Assembly: GCF_900607235.1 (NCBI RefSeq)
Contig: NZ_LR027848.1
Coordinates: forward strand, 423,241 to 487,240
Origin: Olivibacter jilunii
GTDB lineage: Bacteria > Bacteroidota > Bacteroidia > Sphingobacteriales > Sphingobacteriaceae
Length of the DNA stretch: 64,000 bases
Reading direction: 5' to 3'
This document shows, piece by piece, positions 1 through 6,744 of this stretch. Position numbers and translations under genes: made by a program. The notes beneath the pieces are model-generated. The model saw only the letters and a list, made by a program, of their open reading frames with translations, searched no databases and had not been told where the DNA came from. How positions within the stretch are numbered: position 1 is the first letter of the stretch; every line of letters starts with the position of its first letter.

Positions 1-368
1 GAGGTATACGGAGCATGTTCTGAGGAAGCCAAACTTTGCTTCATCTGTCGCCAAAAATACCTCGCATTTAAGGCATAAAAAAAATCAGTAAAATAATTAC
101 TGATTTCTAAATATTTTCGGGAAGAAACCGAGTCATCTTCTTCCTCCTTGTCTGTAGCCCGTATTTTTTCGGTGACTTTTTCTTCGTTGAGCGGCGCTGG
201 CTTAAAAACCAATTCATTCGCCTCACCTATCTGCTCATAAGCTACCCGTTCAAAAATTTTTACCAACGAATAACGTATATGGTCTTGATACGCGTAAGCG
301 TGTAGGTGATTGTATCTGCTCAAGAAGAGCAAACACAGCGATAGAAAAAATCTAACGAGCCATTTCAT
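1..368 (-). CDS. Truncated exported protein of unknown function (N-terminal 122 aa)
   Basis: The reading frame starts at the ATG at 368-366 (MKWLVRFFLS) and stays open to the window edge, so the C-terminus is missing. Residues 1-27 form a basic, hydrophobic, signal-peptide-like segment. Residues 65-85 are rich in Lys and Glu, and the rest is ordinary soluble sequence. A good promoter lies just upstream: TTG at 408-406, 20 nt, then TACTTTTG at 385-378, leaving only about 6 nt of leader. I recognise no family. The signal peptide, codon use and promoter support a real gene; function is unknown. Confidence 0.6.
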   Translation of the reverse strand, partial: MKWLVRFFLSLCLLFLSRYNHLHAYAYQDHIRYSLVKIFERVAYEQIGEANELVFKPAPLNEEKVTEKIRATDKEEEDDSVSSRKYLEISNYFTDFFYALNARYFWRQMKQSLASSEHAPYT

Positions 369-1039
369 GATCGGGGTCAAAAGTATGTAAAGTTGTCCAT
401 ACGAACAACAGTGAATTGTTAAATCTTAGTTAAATGTAATAGTCAAAAGGGACATCCTTACACCATCACTGTGGGTTAGATTGCCACTCGGTCATCTTCA
501 ATCTATAAAGCAAAATGACTTAACAAAAGGTTTACGACTTTATCCCTTTAAGCCATATGACAGACAAAAATAACAACATCAAAGCGAGATACAAACAAAA
601 AAAATTAAAAGACCAGCAATAAAATGAAAAATAAGCAACATAAAACAAATAAACCCACATAAAAAGACAAAACAACAAGATTTTCCATCTATTTTTATAA
701 AAATATTCCATAAAAACATAGTTTTTTGTTAAACTACCAAGAAATAAAGCCTTAAACTTCAGTAAATCATTTTACAGAAAAAAATTATAAATATTATCAC
801 CCTAAAAGGCCAAAAAAAGAAAAAAAACAGCTGGTTTAGTTTTCGAATCCACAATTTCAACTAGCCATATTTCATTACTTGTCTAGCTTTCCCAGTACAT
901 TAGATACAACTTGCTGTGTTTTAAACAGCTCACCCATTAAGGTTTAGCAAGCAACATCTTTAGCTGAGAATTCTCAACAATTGCTTTGATTGCGATTTCT
1001 CGCTGGAATTTTTAATTTAGGGTCAATTAACATTAAGTT
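369..1039. other. Gene-free interval with an A-rich, T-poor stretch
   Basis: This divergent gap of about 670 bp holds no convincing ORF. From about 555 to 690 the plus strand is very A-rich with little T or G and no clear repeat unit. Apart from the minus-strand promoter near 378-408, I see no strong TAnnTTTG box for the ATPase gene at 1040 and no long hairpin. Confidence 0.5.
378..408 (-). promoter_or_regulatory. Promoter of the truncated left-edge gene
   Basis: On the minus strand TTG (408-406) is followed after 20 nt by TACTTTTG (385-378), matching the Bacteroidota -33 TTG / -7 TAnnTTTG pattern. The ATG at 368 is 9 nt past the box, so the leader would be very short. Confidence 0.6.
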
Positions 1040-1771
1040 ATGCCTTTCTTATCGCAAATCACACTTTCTCCATTGGGAGACGCGACTTATCTGGGAAATA
1101 TTGCCAGTCTAAGCAGCGGATTTACACTTAAACTAAAGACGAATATTACCTTCTTTGTGGGTGAAAATGGCTCAGGTAAGTCAACATTATTAGAAGGCGT
1201 CGCTGAAAAGTGCGGCTTTAGTTTAAGGGGAGGCAACAGAAACCATAATCTTAATCAAGGACACCAATTTGAGGGATACGAATCCGCGCTATCCCGCCAT
1301 CTTAAGTTAAGTTGGACCCCTATCCGAATTAACAACGGCTTTTTCATGCGGGCTGAAAGCTTTTTCAATTTTGCCTCTTACATTGATGAGCTTGCTGAGG
1401 AGGATTCCCGGATTCTGCAAGCTTATGGGGGCCAATCGCTTCACGCACAATCTCATGGAGAATCTTTTTTAGCTTTGTTTAACAACCAGTTCGACTCAGG
1501 CATTTATATACTTGACGAACCGGAAGCCGCCTTATCGCCAGCTCGGATACTCGCATTTATGTCTATCATACATAGCTTAGAACAAAGCAATCGTGCTCAG
1601 TTTTTAATTGCTACGCACTCTCCGATGCTCATTTGCTATCCAGGAGCAACGATCTATCAAATGGACGAACAAGGGATACGGGAGACAAGTTATCAGGAAA
1701 CGGAGCACTTTACGCTGACAAAGAACTTTCTAGATAATCCGCACCTGTATTTACGGCATTTAATGGAATAG
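1040..1771 (+). CDS. AAA/ABC-type ATPase (COG3910-like predicted ATPase)
   Basis: A 243-aa stand-alone ABC-class ATPase of the RecF/SMC-like AAA group. Walker A GENGSGKST is at residues 41-49, a signature-like SHGES at 138-142, Walker B IYILDEPE at 155-162, and a switch His in ATHSPM at about 193. There is no membrane domain and no transporter gene nearby, so import or export is unlikely. The length and the opening FLSQITLSPLG match the small COG3910 group, whose role is not established. The gene stands alone and converges on the AraC gene 22 bp downstream. ATP hydrolysis is well supported; the biological role is unknown. Confidence 0.85.
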   Translation: MPFLSQITLSPLGDATYLGNIASLSSGFTLKLKTNITFFVGENGSGKSTLLEGVAEKCGFSLRGGNRNHNLNQGHQFEGYESALSRHLKLSWTPIRINNGFFMRAESFFNFASYIDELAEEDSRILQAYGGQSLHAQSHGESFLALFNNQFDSGIYILDEPEAALSPARILAFMSIIHSLEQSNRAQFLIATHSPMLICYPGATIYQMDEQGIRETSYQETEHFTLTKNFLDNPHLYLRHLME

Positions 1772-1793
1772 CGCCTATTCCATTTATTACGCA

Positions 1794-2609
1794 CTAACCC
1801 ACCAGCTTAGAAGGCGGCATACCATACATTTTTTTAAAGGCGAAGGAAAAATGCGAAAGATCTTCGAATCCGATCTCCAAGTATACGTCAGAAGGAGCAC
1901 GCCCCTTCTCTTTAATTAGATAATGAGCCTCCTGCAATCGTCTTTGTTGTAACCACTTACTTGGAGAGGTATGAAAAATATGCTCAAAGTCACGCTTAAA
2001 GGTAGCCAAACTGCGACCAGTAAGGTAGGCGAAGCGTTTAAGCTGTACGTTAAAATGAAAGTTTTTATTCATGAAGGCCTCCAAATCGATTTTACCCGGT
2101 TCCGTGAAATCAAATAATATATTCTGCAATTCAGGTTTGGATTGTAGTAAAATCATAACCGCCTCATGTTGTTTCAAAACTTGAAGCTGTTGAGGGATCG
2201 CTTGATCGCTTCCGGTGTAAGGCATCAATGAATCCATGAAACTTTTACATAACGCTCCTCCGTTTAACCGCATCACTGCTTCTCCTCTGAACGGCTCTTC
2301 TATGGCTTTATACCCATATACTATACTAAAGTCCCTTAACATCGGCTGATCAAGGTAAATTGAGATCGATTTAAAAACGCCTCCGACTGGCGGTTGTTTA
2401 ACAAACTTCAAAAGTTGATTCCTTTTGATAAATCGAAAATCGCCTTCATTGAAAACATGTTCACTGTCTCCTGTATTTATTAGCAGTGTACCCGATAATT
2501 GATAACTGAATACGTGTTCCGGTGCAAACTGTTCGCCCTCACGGTTACGATTGAAGTAGCATGAATACGCAATTGGTGACGATCTTCCATTTGTTTTTGG
2601 TTCGGACAT
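1794..2609 (-). CDS. AraC-family transcriptional regulator
   Basis: About 271 aa. The N-terminal part looks like the cupin-type sensor half of short AraC proteins (residues about 20-110). The C-terminal ~90 residues form the two-helix-turn-helix AraC domain, with the typical QLKRFAYLTGRSLATFKRDF and the second helix region DVYLEIGFEDLSHFSFAFKK. I chose the ATG at 2609 (MSEPKTNG); the frame is open to 2645, but the extra 12 residues look non-coding. It lies directly downstream of the short-chain dehydrogenase on the same strand, so the two may be co-transcribed and the regulator may control that enzyme. The effector is unknown. Confidence 0.85.
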   Translation of the reverse strand: MSEPKTNGRSSPIAYSCYFNRNREGEQFAPEHVFSYQLSGTLLINTGDSEHVFNEGDFRFIKRNQLLKFVKQPPVGGVFKSISIYLDQPMLRDFSIVYGYKAIEEPFRGEAVMRLNGGALCKSFMDSLMPYTGSDQAIPQQLQVLKQHEAVMILLQSKPELQNILFDFTEPGKIDLEAFMNKNFHFNVQLKRFAYLTGRSLATFKRDFEHIFHTSPSKWLQQRRLQEAHYLIKEKGRAPSDVYLEIGFEDLSHFSFAFKKMYGMPPSKLVG

Positions 2610-2685
2610 AGGCAATTTGTAAAATAGGCGGATAGTCGTCAACATAGCCGTAGCGATGAAACTAGCCGCCTATATATATACAATA

Positions 2686-3576
2686 TTAATGTTTTCTTTG
2701 CAGATTACCGGTATACCACTGACCTTGAGGTGTATCAAGAAAGTTCTCAGAAGTGTCATGATCGGTAGATAAACTAACCTCCATCCATTCTTCCATTTCG
2801 GCCTGCCTGGTCTCATTTGCAATTTTCAGCATGCCGACAGCCTCACTGCCCAATACCAAATGTATAGGCGGCGTTGGATGAGAAGCCAATTCCACCATAG
2901 CTTTGGCAGCCTTTACAGGGTCGCCCACGGCAATGAATTTTCCACTTTTAAAAAAATCTGTCCGCTGCTTCACCATTAGGTAATCTTCGATCTCCCGCGC
3001 ATAGGTCATAGAAGCACCGGCCCAATCCGTGCGGAAGCCGCCTGGTTCTACGCTGGTAACGTAAATGCCCAATGGGGCTACCTCTTTTGCCAATGCCTCT
3101 GTGAAGCCACTTAAGCCAAATTTAGCCGCTTGGTACATCGTTAAACCGGCATTACCTACTCGGCCGCCGATGGAACTAATTTGCAGAATACGGCCTCCTC
3201 CTTGATTGCGCATATAGGGTAACACGGCTCGAGTGATTTCTATCGGAGCATATAGATTCGTTTCTAGCTGACTCCGTACCTGTTCATCGGTATAGGCTTC
3301 CGCCGCACCAATGATACCGAAACCGGCATTGTTAACCAGCACATCAATACGACCAAAATGTTTTACCGCCTCAGCCATCGACTGTGAAACCTGCTTATAA
3401 TCGGTCACATCTAAAGCTATTGGCAGTACCTGATCGGCATATTGCTTTAACAAATCATTTAGTTGATTAATATTACGGGCCGTTGCGACTACTTTATCGC
3501 CGCTAGCCAGCACTGCTTCCGTCAGGCTACGTCCCAATCCCCTGGAACTTCCTGTTATAAACCATACCTTTTCCAT
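2686..3576 (-). CDS. SDR-family NAD(P)-dependent oxidoreductase
   Basis: A 296-aa classical short-chain dehydrogenase. The Rossmann glycine motif TGSSRGLG is at residues 8-15, NNAG at 82-85, catalytic Ser at about 135 (ISSIGG), and the YxxxK pair at Tyr148/Lys152 (YQAAK). The C-terminus is about 40 residues longer than the minimal family, as in many SDRs of this group. The substrate cannot be read from sequence. A TACTTTTG box at 3607-3600 precedes it with a short leader. The AraC regulator follows 76 bp downstream, as often seen for SDRs controlled by their neighbour. Confidence 0.9.
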   Translation of the reverse strand: MEKVWFITGSSRGLGRSLTEAVLASGDKVVATARNINQLNDLLKQYADQVLPIALDVTDYKQVSQSMAEAVKHFGRIDVLVNNAGFGIIGAAEAYTDEQVRSQLETNLYAPIEITRAVLPYMRNQGGGRILQISSIGGRVGNAGLTMYQAAKFGLSGFTEALAKEVAPLGIYVTSVEPGGFRTDWAGASMTYAREIEDYLMVKQRTDFFKSGKFIAVGDPVKAAKAMVELASHPTPPIHLVLGSEAVGMLKIANETRQAEMEEWMEVSLSTDHDTSENFLDTPQGQWYTGNLQRKH

Positions 3577-3599
3577 TGTCTTATATATTTAATACGATA

Positions 3600-3607
3600 C
3601 AAAAGTA
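3600..3607 (-). promoter_or_regulatory. -7 box of the SDR gene
   Basis: TACTTTTG on the minus strand matches TAnnTTTG and lies 24 nt before the SDR start codon. No clear -33 TTG is present at the expected distance. Confidence 0.45.
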
Positions 3608-3708
3608 CGTTCTTAGTAGACGGTAGATTTTGTTTAAAAGTTCAATATGCTTTGTTCAAAAGCTCATTAACATGCATTTATTGATGAGCGGGCATCAGCT
3701 TCAAACAA

Positions 3709-3743
3709 AAAAGCGGCTTATTTTGCAATAATCCGCTTTTTTC
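3709..3743 (-). terminator. Rho-independent terminator of tRNA-Arg
   Basis: Directly after the tRNA 3' end, AAAAAAGCGG pairs with CCGCTTTTTT and is followed by further T residues on the minus strand. The A-tract on the other side could let it act in both directions. Confidence 0.7.
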
Positions 3744-3744
3744 G

Positions 3745-3816
3745 TAGCCCCGACGGGAATCGAACCCATATCTAAAGTTTAGGAAACTTCTATTCTATCC
3801 GTTGAACTACAGGGCC
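3745..3816 (-). tRNA. tRNA-Arg(CCT)
   Basis: A 72-nt cloverleaf can be drawn: acceptor GGCCCTG pairs with CGGGGCT (including G-T pairs), D-stem GTTC/GAAT, and anticodon stem GAAGT/ACTTT around loop TTCCTAA, so the anticodon is CCT (reads AGG). The T-arm is ATGGG-TTCGATT-CCCGT with discriminator A. CCA is not encoded. It is a single gene with its own promoter 12 nt upstream and a terminator directly downstream. Confidence 0.93.
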
Positions 3817-3827
3817 ATTTTGGAACG

Positions 3828-3841
3828 CAAACTTAGATAAA
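3828..3841 (-). promoter_or_regulatory. Promoter TTTATCTAAGTTTG of tRNA-Arg
   Basis: The minus strand reads TTTATCTAAGTTTG, ending 11 nt before the tRNA. TAAGTTTG fits the TAnnTTTG -7 consensus. The same 14-mer precedes pheS, xseA, prfA and gltX in this window. Confidence 0.7.
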
Positions 3842-4048
3842 TTTCCGCTTATATGCAATTTACAAGACAATTAGCAGTAATACGATTGCACTTTGACATG
3901 CCTGCTCTTGGCGGAGGTTCTGACATTGCTTTTTGATTAACGTTTAAAAGATTTGACTATTTTATTTTACAATACCATCGCGCTCTAAGTATAGTTTTTA
4001 TTTATAACCCCATAAGAAAATAAGATACTTTAACCTAGCAGAAAGCCT

Positions 4049-4056
4049 TATCTTTG
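4049..4056 (+). promoter_or_regulatory. -7 box of the ahpC unit
   Basis: TATCTTTG fits TAnnTTTG exactly and lies 28 nt before the ahpC start codon. The upstream 150 bp is AT-rich and gene-free, room enough for a peroxide-responsive regulator, although I cannot identify an operator. Confidence 0.65.
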
Positions 4057-4084
4057 TGGCATCAAAAACGAAAAAAAATTTAAT

Positions 4085-4723
4085 ATGAGCTTAGTAGGTA
4101 AAAAATTCCCGAACATTACTGTTGACGCCATGGATCACATGGGCGATGATTTAAGAATTAACGTATTAGAAGAGGCTACTAAAAAAGGAAAGAAGGTATT
4201 GTTATTCTGGTATCCAAAAGATTTCACCTTCGTTTGCCCTACCGAATTGCATGCATTTCAGGAAGCTTTACCTGAATTTGAAAAAAGAAATACTATTGTA
4301 ATTGGCGCATCTTGCGACACCAACGAAGTACACTTCGCATGGTTAAACACCGCAAAAGATAATGGCGGTATCGAAGGAGTAACTTACCCAATCTTAGCAG
4401 ACACTACACGTAATTTAGCCAACGTGTTAGGTATTTTAGATATTCAAAAAGCCGCTTATGACGAAGAATTGGATTCGTTGATTATTGAAGGATCGAACGT
4501 TACGTTCAGAGCCACATACCTGGTAGACGAGGATGGTAAAGTATTCCACGAGAGTGTAAATGATATGCCTGTTGGCCGTAATGTAAAAGAATACTTACGT
4601 TTGATTGATGCTTATTCTCATGTTCAACAATTTGGAGAAGTATGCCCTGCCAACTGGGAAGAAGGAAAGCAAGCGATGAATGCTAATCGTGAGGGTGTGG
4701 CTAGCTACTTATCCGCAAATTAA
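4085..4723 (+). CDS. ahpC: AhpC/TSA-family 2-Cys peroxiredoxin
   Basis: A 212-aa cytosolic peroxiredoxin that reduces hydrogen peroxide and organic hydroperoxides. The peroxidatic Cys is Cys51 in FTFVCPTEL, and the resolving Cys is Cys187 in EVCPANW near the C-terminus, as in typical 2-Cys enzymes of the AhpC group. No ahpF flavoprotein gene follows. Instead a thioredoxin gene starts 6 bp downstream, suggesting that thioredoxin is the electron donor. The promoter box TATCTTTG at 4049-4056 fits strong expression. The family assignment is firm; the electron donor is an inference. Confidence 0.94.
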   Translation: MSLVGKKFPNITVDAMDHMGDDLRINVLEEATKKGKKVLLFWYPKDFTFVCPTELHAFQEALPEFEKRNTIVIGASCDTNEVHFAWLNTAKDNGGIEGVTYPILADTTRNLANVLGILDIQKAAYDEELDSLIIEGSNVTFRATYLVDEDGKVFHESVNDMPVGRNVKEYLRLIDAYSHVQQFGEVCPANWEEGKQAMNANREGVASYLSAN

Positions 4724-4729
4724 TTTATT

Positions 4730-5044
4730 ATGTTACAAGAATTAGAACAAGATAATTTGGTAGATATCGTTAACCAAAATGATGTCGTATTGGTTCAATA
4801 CGCTGCAACTTGGTGCGGTAACTGCAAAATTATGAAACCAAAGTTTAAAAAATTGGCTTCAGAAAACGAAAATATACCGTTTGTTATTGTTGATGCCGAG
4901 AAGTTGCCGGAATCAAGAAAGCTCGCTAATGTGACTAATTTACCTACATTCGCGGCTTTTAAAGGCGGCAAACTGCTCAATCAAGTGCAGACAAATAAAC
5001 TGGATGCCTTAACGCAATTAGTAAATGAAGTTACCAGTAATTAA
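4730..5044 (+). CDS. Thioredoxin-family protein
   Basis: A 104-aa single-domain thioredoxin without a signal peptide. The active site is WCGNC at residues 28-32 rather than the usual WCGPC; loss of the proline is expected to shift redox potential. The cis-proline is Pro72 in TNLPTF. It starts 6 bp after ahpC and overlaps the next gene by 20 bp, so the three genes form one transcript. The likely role is reducing the peroxiredoxin or passing electrons to its targets. Confidence 0.9.
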   Translation: MLQELEQDNLVDIVNQNDVVLVQYAATWCGNCKIMKPKFKKLASENENIPFVIVDAEKLPESRKLANVTNLPTFAAFKGGKLLNQVQTNKLDALTQLVNEVTSN

Positions 5045-5285
5045 GCATTTAACTCAATTCATTGAGGAAAATGATGAGGATTTTGTGATTGAAGCAATTG
5101 AAACGCTTGAATCTCTTACCGAAGTCTCCTCATTGAAAGATGAAGAGTTAGACGTTATCGGTGAGCTAATATCCAACATGTATGGTGCTATTGAAGTGAA
5201 TAAACTAGTTCAAGAGCAAGGCATGGACAAAAAAGAGGCCCTGAACACTTTTATGAAACGTGTGTTGGGCTCTATCGATAAATAG
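5025..5285 (+). CDS. Small acidic protein, DUF6952-like
   Basis: An 86-aa acidic, predicted all-helical cytosolic protein that starts inside the thioredoxin gene (20-bp overlap in another frame), which implies translational coupling. It resembles the Bacteroidota family I remember as DUF6952, found beside thioredoxin and peroxiredoxin genes. It has no cysteine and no catalytic motif. The context suggests a partner or regulator of the peroxide-defence proteins, but no function is established. Confidence 0.8.
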   Translation: MKLPVIKHLTQFIEENDEDFVIEAIETLESLTEVSSLKDEELDVIGELISNMYGAIEVNKLVQEQGMDKKEALNTFMKRVLGSIDK

Positions 5286-5303
5286 CGTTTCATCTGCTAA
5301 CGC

Positions 5304-5340
5304 AAAAAGCGGTACTGCTACTACAGTACCGCTTTTTTTT
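5304..5340 (+). terminator. Terminator of the ahpC-trx-DUF6952 unit
   Basis: A perfect 9-bp stem GCGGTACTG (5309-5317) / CAGTACCGC (5324-5332) with a 6-nt loop is followed by eight T residues. Confidence 0.92.
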
Positions 5341-5406
5341 ATGATACAAGCGGTCGCAAACGCGTTCCCGATTTCTCCAACAGCAATAAGTCTCAGGATA
5401 TCAAAC

Positions 5407-5449
5407 TTTTCCACAGAAATATGTTGAAAACCTGCTTTTCTGTTGAAAA
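5407..5449. other. Cluster of three DnaA-box-like 9-mers
   Basis: TTTTCCACA at 5407-5415 and two copies of TGTTGAAAA (reverse complement TTTTCAACA) at 5422-5430 and 5441-5449 lie within 43 bp of a gene-free gap. They differ at one or two positions from TTATCCACA. AT-rich DNA follows to about 5490. This could be a DnaA-binding cluster; I cannot say whether it is the replication origin. Confidence 0.3.
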
Positions 5450-5607
5450 CTAATTTACATGAACGGTTTAATTTTCGTAAATTTACTAGTGTTAAAGGTT
5501 AATGCTTTAAGTCGCTTTTATACACCTCATAGTATTTTTGATTCACGCAGTGATGTGTCATTCAGTTAAGCCAACTTAAAGAACAAGATTTTTTAATTGT
5601 TAATTTC

Positions 5608-5643
5608 AAAGACCGCCGAGTAGTGTTCACTCGGCGGTCTTTG
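5608..5643 (+). terminator. Orphan hairpin/terminator without an upstream gene
   Basis: AAAGACCGCCGAGT (5608-5621) pairs perfectly with ACTCGGCGGTCTTT (5629-5642) around a 7-nt loop. It sits after a 265-bp stretch with no protein gene and before the promoter of the threonine aldolase gene, so it may end a small RNA transcribed from about 5450-5600. The T-tail is short. Confidence 0.5.
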
Positions 5644-5661
5644 TGTTACGACACATTTAAT

Positions 5662-5669
5662 TACCTTTG
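5662..5669 (+). promoter_or_regulatory. -7 box of the threonine aldolase gene
   Basis: TACCTTTG fits TAnnTTTG and ends 22 nt before the ATG at 5692. It decides the start: the in-frame GTG at 5623 is upstream of this box and inside the hairpin, so it cannot be used. Confidence 0.65.
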
Positions 5670-5691
5670 GCCTGAAAAACGCATTTCGAAA

Positions 5692-6714
5692 ATGAAATCA
5701 CTGGCAAGCGACAATTATGCAGGAGCTATTACGGAAGTAATGCAGGCGCTCCTGCATGAAAATCAAGATCATGCTGTCGCATATGGAAATGACAAAACGA
5801 CAGAAAGGTTAAAAGACGAATTACGACTACTCATTAATTATCAGTTCAAATTGCACTTGGTATTTAATGGAACAGGAGCCAATCTATTGGCCTTAAGCCT
5901 ATTGACCAAACCATACGATGCGATTCTTTGTGCAGAAACCGCGCATATATATGTCGATGAATCAACGGCGCCCGAAGGCCTGACCGGTTGCCGGCTTATA
6001 CCGCTACCTATCGATGAAACAGGCAAGTTAACACCCGCTACCATACAACGGGCTGTGAAGCGTCGTGGCGATTTACATCACCCGCAAATTAAAGTACTGA
6101 GTATCACACAACCTACTGAATACGGAACGCTTTATACCTTAGACGAATTGAGAGGAATTCATCGCGTAGCAAATGAAAACGATCTTTTAATCCATATGGA
6201 TGGCTCCCGTCTATTTACGGCCATCACAGCTTTGAATTGTACGCTACAAGATGTTGTACAGGCTAGTGGAGTTGATGCTTTATCATTGGGCGGAACAAAG
6301 TCGGGCATGCTTTATGGCGAGGCCGTGCTTGTTTTTAATGAACATATTCACGACAGTCCTTTTTTTCATAAACGCAGTATGCAATTAGCGTCTAAAAGTC
6401 GCTTCATCTCTGCCCAGTTTTTAGCCCTATTAAATCACGACACCTATAGAAAGTATGCCAACATTGTTTTGGAACGAACGCAACAGTTAGCTACCGTCTT
6501 AAGGAAATATCCCCAGATCATCATCACCAAACCGGTGGAAGTCAATGCCATTTTCGCCAAAATACCCCCTAATTGGATCAAGCCTCTACAAGAGACGCTT
6601 TTTTTCTACCTTTGGGACGAGCATATGCATGAAGTTCGGCTAATGTGTTCGTTTGACACCAGCGAAGAAGAAATCAGTTTGTTTGACAGAAAGCTTGCGG
6701 AGCTAACAAGGTAG
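5692..6714 (+). CDS. Low-specificity L-threonine aldolase (PLP-dependent)
   Basis: A 340-aa fold-type I PLP enzyme that cleaves L-threonine or allo-threonine to glycine and acetaldehyde. The start ATG at 5692 gives MKSLASDNYAG, the usual family N-terminus. PLP contacts are visible: Gly-rich NGTGAN at about 59-64, stacking His85 (AETAHIY), HMDGSR with Asp170/Arg173, and the Schiff-base lysine Lys203 in SLGGTKSGM. It has its own promoter and lies 30 bp before mutL. Related beta-eliminating lyases share the fold, but the SDNY start and GGTKSGM motif favour threonine aldolase. Confidence 0.9.
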   Translation: MKSLASDNYAGAITEVMQALLHENQDHAVAYGNDKTTERLKDELRLLINYQFKLHLVFNGTGANLLALSLLTKPYDAILCAETAHIYVDESTAPEGLTGCRLIPLPIDETGKLTPATIQRAVKRRGDLHHPQIKVLSITQPTEYGTLYTLDELRGIHRVANENDLLIHMDGSRLFTAITALNCTLQDVVQASGVDALSLGGTKSGMLYGEAVLVFNEHIHDSPFFHKRSMQLASKSRFISAQFLALLNHDTYRKYANIVLERTQQLATVLRKYPQIIITKPVEVNAIFAKIPPNWIKPLQETLFFYLWDEHMHEVRLMCSFDTSEEEISLFDRKLAELTR

Positions 6715-6730
6715 TCTCATATCTAATTTG

Positions 6731-6738
6731 TAAATTCG
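6731..6738 (+). promoter_or_regulatory. Probable -7 box of mutL
   Basis: TAAATTCG is one base off TAnnTTTG and ends 6 nt before the mutL ATG, implying a leader of only a few nucleotides. Confidence 0.4.
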
Positions 6739-6744
6739 CAGGGT

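Noticed and set aside
5623-5691. Upstream GTG start for threonine aldolase
   Set aside because: The codon lies in a hairpin and upstream of the -7 box at 5662; the ATG at 5692 gives the family N-terminus.
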